From: Aplidium turbinatum
Lineage: Eukaryota > Chordata > Ascidiacea > Aplousobranchia > Polyclinidae
NCBI GenBank assembly: GCA_918807975.1
Contig: OU964918.1
Location: forward strand, 46,174,477 to 46,238,476
Reading direction: 5' to 3'
DNA length: 64,000 nucleotides
The translations under genes were made by a program, and so were the position numbers. The notes beneath the pieces are model-generated. The model was not told where the DNA came from. It was given only the letters and a program-made list of their open reading frames with translations, and made no database searches. Of the stretch, positions 58,701 to 64,000 are shown one piece after another; within the stretch, counting starts at the first letter, position 1; each line of letters begins with the position of its first letter.

Positions 58701-61700
58701 AATTGTCTTGTAACTTCACGAAACCGTAGCCTACCTGAATTCCCATTTTAATAAAATCTACGTGATCAATAACAGAAGAAGTGTGGCTACTGGCACTGCT
58801 GGGAGGTTTAGCAAAATCTGCTTGTGGCGAATGCAGTATCAAATATTCGTGTAGGTCGACTCCATCTGCATATTCAAAGATCATACATCTCAGGGAAGGT
58901 TGGACAACCACAGCCTGAAATGTAAGGATGCTGCAAATCTGGTGAACATTTCTAATTTTTCCATTTATTTCTAAAGCAATATCGACTGCATCTCCAAATT
59001 CCCACTCAACAAATGTACTGTTTGCAGTATTACAGTTCAGGTACCAAATCTTAGTTGAGTTGAAAATTGAAATGGTAAAACGTGGTCTTAACAATCTAAT
59101 AAAGGCAAAGTATTTGAAAAACTCAATATGACTTCACTCACACAAATAGCCTAAACGTTCTTTTAATAAGAGTAGATGAAAAATAGTACATTTCTGGCAG
59201 GCTTGTTGTGGCAAATGACTATTCTTACTTACTTTCATACATGCAACATTAGGATGCTGAAGTGCAGAGAATGTCTCCATTTCCAGCTGAAAATCATGCA
59301 CTTGAGCGGAAGTCGCTCTATCCAACAACGTCTTTACGGCAACCTAAAATTATATACAAGATAATAAGCGAAAGTGTTTATAAAGAAGTTTCTAGGTCAT
59401 TTAACACTTTTTAATGTAATTATTAAGCTTCTTCTTCTTCGTCGTCCTGTCAGCCTCTGGAGCCGAGGGTCTCTTCTGGGACTGAATAATATATGACTAA
59501 TGACTATACATATTTATACTAAGCTTGTTGGAAGAAATTTATTTAATAAAACAAAGTGGTGACTGCTTGGCGTAACTACAAAATAGTCTGAGAGTGTTCT
59601 GAATAAGACACTTTGGTTTTCATGTTGATGAAGCACCACATTGAGTCTTGCTGCAGCATCATTGAGCCACTCACCGGGTCATTAGGACAGTACTGGAGGT
59701 TGCTCAGAATCTGAGCTTTAAGAACTTTTCCAAACTTTCCATCTCCTAGCTGGCCAATCATGTGAACAACATTAGAACTCAACTCTGGTACTTTTGCCTA
59801 AAAGAAAGTGTTTGCATATTTTACATGTAGGCCTATATTGAAAATTAATTTTATTCATTTTTGCAGTCGTGAGTAAATATTGACGGGCTATACATTTCAA
59901 TTAAGATATTGTTTATTATATTCTATTCAGCTCAACCTAGTGTAAATTATTATGAGCAGTGTGAACAGTTACAATACACTTGCATGTAAATTAAATTAGT
60001 GTGGTACTCAAACTGTCAAAAATGCCGTAAAAGATTGATAAACCAAAATCCTGTAAAAATGACAACCTTTGAGGAGAGTGTCAATTCACTCAATTGTCAT
60101 CATTGGAAATCGTTTTCCACAACTAAATGTTTTCATTGAAACTTCTAGGATTTAGGCTAATGTTTTTGTAATTTATCAAGTGCAATGTAGCTTACTGTTA
60201 TTTCCACTCATGGAAATCATCCGATTTAAACAAGCTCGTTGCATGAACAGTTGAACACCTCGCAAGTGCTTTCAGCAAAATGTTGCTTACAAAGAATAAA
60301 TTCTCTCAAAATAAACAAAGTTTAATTCACTTTTTAATTATTTATTTATTTATTCACCTAGCTCTAATTTACATTTTAAATAATTTTTAATTTACCAACC
60401 CACTTTTTTAGCAGATAGTGCCTTTTTCTCAAGTTTTATTCCTTTGGTATGTTGTGTCGCTTTTCCTGTTTTCTTGCAAGCAAAACAGAATATGAGAACA
60501 AAGCATCCGAGAAGAAGAGGAACACTCACAGCAGAGATGAGGATCATGATGAGATCAGGATTAAGACTTTGGTTGAAACCTCAAAAATAAAAAATACATT
60601 AAATTGCGAAAGCAAATAATCATGTGGAAATTCTTTCTTAAAAGCAGCCAGAAAATTCTTTATATACGTTGATTGTAAAAAAAGAACTAATTTTCTTGCA
60701 GTGCAGAAATTTGTTTTTTTTTTGGTCAAATTGTAAACGAAAATTACAATATAGGTAGCCTACAACGAAAGCTTCAAAGAAAAAAAAATGAAAAATTTAC
60801 AGTTGCTTACTGCATAAGGGAACTTGACAATTTTCTTTCACAGTTTTATCATCATTTACAAAACACCATGGAGCATCTTTGCTGTCCCCAGGATTTCTAC
60901 AAAAGTTATGTCCACCAGAAAGCTGCGGATGCTGGGAAGGCAATAAAAACATAAAAAGTTGCATTCACTTTTATACTGTCAACTCGTATCGCTAGATTAA
61001 TTCAATAAAAAACAACTTTGTAAACGCGGTTTAGCTTTGTGTAAATGAATTTAAAAAAAACTAATAGTTTATTTTATGTGTAGGCTATAGCGCAGGGGTT
61101 CCCAACCTGGGTTCCATGGCCCCCTAGTGGGCCATGGCCCCCTAGTGGGCCATGAGCCCTTTCAAGGGGGCCATAGAAAAATTTGAAAAATAATGATTTA
61201 TATAATTTATCATCTCTAAGTCCACTCCAACACTGTATAACAAAAAAAAAAATTAAAATATAATAAATACACTAATACATATTAATAAAAATACTGCAAA
61301 AACAAGCTCAACCATCACATTAACTAATTCATGTACTATCATGTTTATTGTGTGTTGTATTTATATCATTTTATCGTTCTAACTACCGGTTACTGTAAAA
61401 CAAGTTTTTTAATTGAAATGACGTTTCTTAATTTTTTCAAAAGGTTGAAAAAATAAGGGGGCTATTGATTTTTTAAAATTTTCAAAGGGGGCCACCGGGC
61501 CACGGTGTAAAAAAGGTTGGGAACCCCTGGTATAGCGTATAATCGAAGTTAGAGCATCATTGTTTACTTTTTTTACAGGTTAAAGCGTGAAAAGTAAATC
61601 GTGTGATAATTTTCCGAAATTTATCTTTTTCGACACAGCACTTCAGAACCACTCTCTTTTCACATTAGAAAAAATTCAAAAAAATTTCAAACAGCACATA

Positions 61701-63237
61701 AAACGCAATAGATTGAGATTGAGTTCGATTTTAGCACCATGATCGTTGTTTATTTCAAAAATGTAGACACAAACGACTTGTTTACCACAGCGAACACGCA
61801 GCATCAAGCTAAAACAAGTGGTTTGTAGGCTATCCACATTTGTGAAGCACATAAAATGTTTATCTTGATCCGGTAACACGGTAACCTTGAACCCGAAATA
61901 AAATTTGTACTCACTTCAAATAACATTCGAGAAGGCCAGGTTTGACAAGTATTCCCGTTCACAGTTACGCTCAATGTTCCTCTGTACGACACTCCAGTGT
62001 CATTGTAGCACTTGTGCTGTCGGTTGACCACACTTGGCAGACCGATCCGTGTACAGTGGAGATTGGAGATTGAAGTTGATGGAAGGGGAGAGCAATCCGC
62101 TTGTTTAACGATTTCCTGTTAAAATTTCTGATGCAATAAGTCGGGTATAGCAAGTTTGTGCAATAGGCCTACGTGATGTATATTGTACATTAGGGACAGT
62201 TACAGGACGCACAACTCCGTTGTTCCGCCAACATTAGAAGGGTCAATTGCCAACTTGACACTTTTTTAAGCTTTGCTGGTGACTTGCTTCCAACTAAAAA
62301 CCTTAAATTACTTTAAAAACAACTTTACTCTTCTTATATAACCTATAAAACGTACAATATTTTGTAAATAAAAAAAATGTGACCCTTCTAATGTTGAGGA
62401 TAAGCCAAAAGCGGATGTAGTTTCGCATCCCTATGATCTACAGTCCCTAATTGTACATACAGAAAACATGGCGCGTTTTCAATTTAAATACGCAGGAAAC
62501 TTACAAGCGTTCAGTTTTAACACAAAGTAGGCATGAAATTTTAAATAAGCATTGATTTAATAGCATTTGAATGTCATAATGTGATGTTTAGGAGCAACCC
62601 ACCGAAATGAAAGAATTAGACGATTGCTGAAAGAATTCCTTCCTGCAGATGTCGTGCTTCAGCAGATCACAATCTTCCTGGCAAAGTCGAACAGCTTTTG
62701 GGTTTTCAGTTGGCGAGCCATGTCTAATATCGCAAGGGGGGAAAACGTAATAGCAGAAGGCTGCTTTTGCATGAGACTGACATCTCACTGAAATATCTGG
62801 TGTCGCAGCTGGAATACAAATGGTGACATTTAGTAGTAGCCTACGTTTTCATTTTCTAAACGTAGACGTACTGTTTACATTGGTAAATTACGAGACAAAC
62901 TTAATATATGACCTGGTTTGCAGGGATCGTACACGTTCCGTATTTGTAACAACTACAACATAAAAAAGTTTATTTTAAGTGGTAAGATTTTCATGAAAAC
63001 TGGAAAGATTATATCAACTTTTAAATATCGTGTAAGTTTGTCAACAACAATTACAGCAACAAGTATTGTACAGCTTTCTCTATTCACCACAACTGACCAA
63101 TCACTTTCAAAGCAAGCGTGATCTTTTGTTCCATGTCAGGTTGTTTCTGGAAAGCCTCCAAATACACGTAATCGCCGTCTAGAAATTCACTGCAGGCGTA
63201 GCCTTGATAAAGTTCACACTTTCCTTGTAGAAATTTA
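55790..63237 (-). CDS. ROR: ROR-family receptor tyrosine kinase, 5' end missing
   Basis: Twelve exons join in phase: 63237-63098, 62808-62603, 62115-61915, 60931-60811, 60579-60404, 59797-59675, 59343-59233, 58914-58735, 57428-57250, 57089-56840, 56531-56377 and 56099-55790, giving 716 residues. Order: Frizzled-type cysteine-rich domain (residues 8 to about 115; CELYQGYAC, FCYYVFPPCD), linker CTRIGLP, kringle (about 149-222; CYNDTGVSYRGT, FCRNP...APWCF), one membrane segment (about 233-255), kinase (about 293-575) and a tail with PPSYSYP. RORs are Wnt5a-type receptors at the plasma membrane. Exons follow vertebrate ROR1/2 closely. The glycine loop (GDGKFG, 299-304), VAVK lysine 326 and HRDLAARN (434-441) are intact, but the DFG Asp is Asn454 (SNLG) and the alpha-F Asp is Ala496 (KSAVWSFG). 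The signal peptide and any Ig domain were not found before 64000. Confidence 0.93.
57905..58150 (+). repeat. tRNA-headed SINE in a ROR intron
   Basis: An A box (CTCAGTGGCCGAGTGA) and a B box (GAGATCGATTCC) about 40 bases later mark a tRNA-derived head with a class II (Ser/Leu-like) look. The body then runs to an A-rich tail with AATAAATAAAACC near 58135. It lies antisense to the ROR gene in the intron between exons 8 and 9, and differs from the SINE at 26455. Confidence 0.65.
61093..61529. mobile_element. hAT MITE, 437 bp, in a ROR intron
   Basis: The ends CAGGGGTTCCCAACCTGG and GGTTGGGAACCCCTG are inverted repeats. The flanks CTATAGCG and GTATAGCG match at seven of eight bases and have the central TA. 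A GGGCCATGGCCCCCTAGTG unit is tandemly repeated near the left end. It has no coding capacity. It sits in the intron that splits the kringle. Confidence 0.88.
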
Positions 63238-64000
63238 CTGTAGTTGCAAAACGATTGTATTTAACGTTCAATCAACACAATTACTGCAAGACGTCTTTTA
63301 CTACGGTGTTTGTCAATTGTTATTCGTAACAAATACAAGCAAACAGTATTTTTAACTTCAACTAAATGCTATATTTTCGTGAGGCGTGGTATTATGATGT
63401 AGTTGTACGCCTTTAGTTTAGTGTTCAGTGCATTGTTTTTTTCGATAAAAATGATTATAACTGATATTAGAAGTAAGCTACAGGTGTGCCAAAGGGAAAA
63501 CGCAAGATACGAATAAACATTTCTTTTTAAAGAGAAATTTGCTCGAAGTATGATATTGAAAAAGCAGTGTATGTCAGATGAAGGCAATAGACTCATACTC
63601 TGATGCACACACTTGTGCTTAATCTTTCCAGCATAGTTGCCATTGAGTGGTCTTTACATTTTACTTTCACTCACTCGTTTATTGCATCATTCCCTCCATC
63701 AGGTAAAGAATCTGGTATATAAAATAGAAGGTTGGTAACACTACTCTTTTAGCCTGTAATTGAACGACTTTTAACAGCTATTACAATTGTCGCTAGTTTT
63801 TATTTAATTATTTAGAAACTATTCTGCGATAAGCGGAAATGTGAAAGTATTCAAGGTTTACTATTTGTGCAAACATTGGATTTTAATTTGCAACCTTGCA
63901 ACTTGTATGCTTCTTCCATGAGTCAAAATTGTTTGATTTCATGTCAGTGATCATCTGTTCGATGTGCCAATGTGTTTGACTGCGAACAGCAAAGCCTAAC
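63238..64000. other. right edge, no gene recognised
   Basis: This is where the upstream ROR exons (signal peptide, possible Ig domain) would be expected, but no open frame with those features was seen on the minus strand. It is probably intron sequence; the next exon would lie beyond the window. Confidence 0.5.

Noticed and set aside
1-64000. CRISPR arrays, operons or bacterial-type regulatory sites
   Set aside because: None seen; introns, LINEs and SINEs show this is a eukaryotic nuclear genome.

Overview
This is eukaryotic, AT-rich DNA with many introns and a dense load of transposons. The recognisable host genes are animal genes: a ZP-domain membrane protein, a LURAP1-type adaptor, an NKAPD1 homologue, a Dbl-type RhoGEF closest to PREX, and a ROR receptor tyrosine kinase. 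The gene set, modest introns, AT richness, possible leader-acceptor sites just before start codons, and a genome full of hAT elements suggest an invertebrate chordate, most likely an ascidian. That placement is inference. All exon joins below were made by hand from splice signals, phase and homology.

Layout. 0.7-2.8 kb (+): the 3' end of a ZP-domain gene, possibly with a SEA-like exon upstream. 2.8-12.2 kb: no gene recognised; a foldback repeat, a short MITE and a SINE fragment. 12.2-23.5 kb (+): a three-exon LURAP1-like gene whose 9.1-kb first intron holds a hAT MITE and a 1.6-kb ZBED-type hAT element. 23.5-35.3 kb: a transposon block with two LINE fragments, three TIR elements with clear target-site duplications, a Tc1 fragment, tRNA-headed SINEs, a duplicated ORF segment, and a 1.1-kb TIR element that carries both a tRNA-like unit and a fossil LTR leader. 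35.3-35.8 kb (+): a single-exon NKAPD1 homologue. 38.2-45.2 kb (-): a seven-exon PREX-like DH-PH gene. 45.2-55.8 kb: nested hAT elements and one weak orphan exon. 55.8-63.2 kb (-): twelve exons of a ROR receptor from the Frizzled-type domain to the stop codon; its 5' end is not in the window.

The host genes do not form an operon or pathway. ROR (Wnt/planar polarity), the PREX-like GEF (Rac) and LURAP1-like (MRCK/myosin adaptor in vertebrates) all belong to cytoskeleton and polarity biology, but their adjacency is probably chance. The most notable points are a ROR kinase domain that has lost the DFG aspartate and the alpha-F aspartate while keeping the other catalytic motifs, and two related TIR elements with 9-bp target duplications that each carry a tRNA-like Pol III unit.
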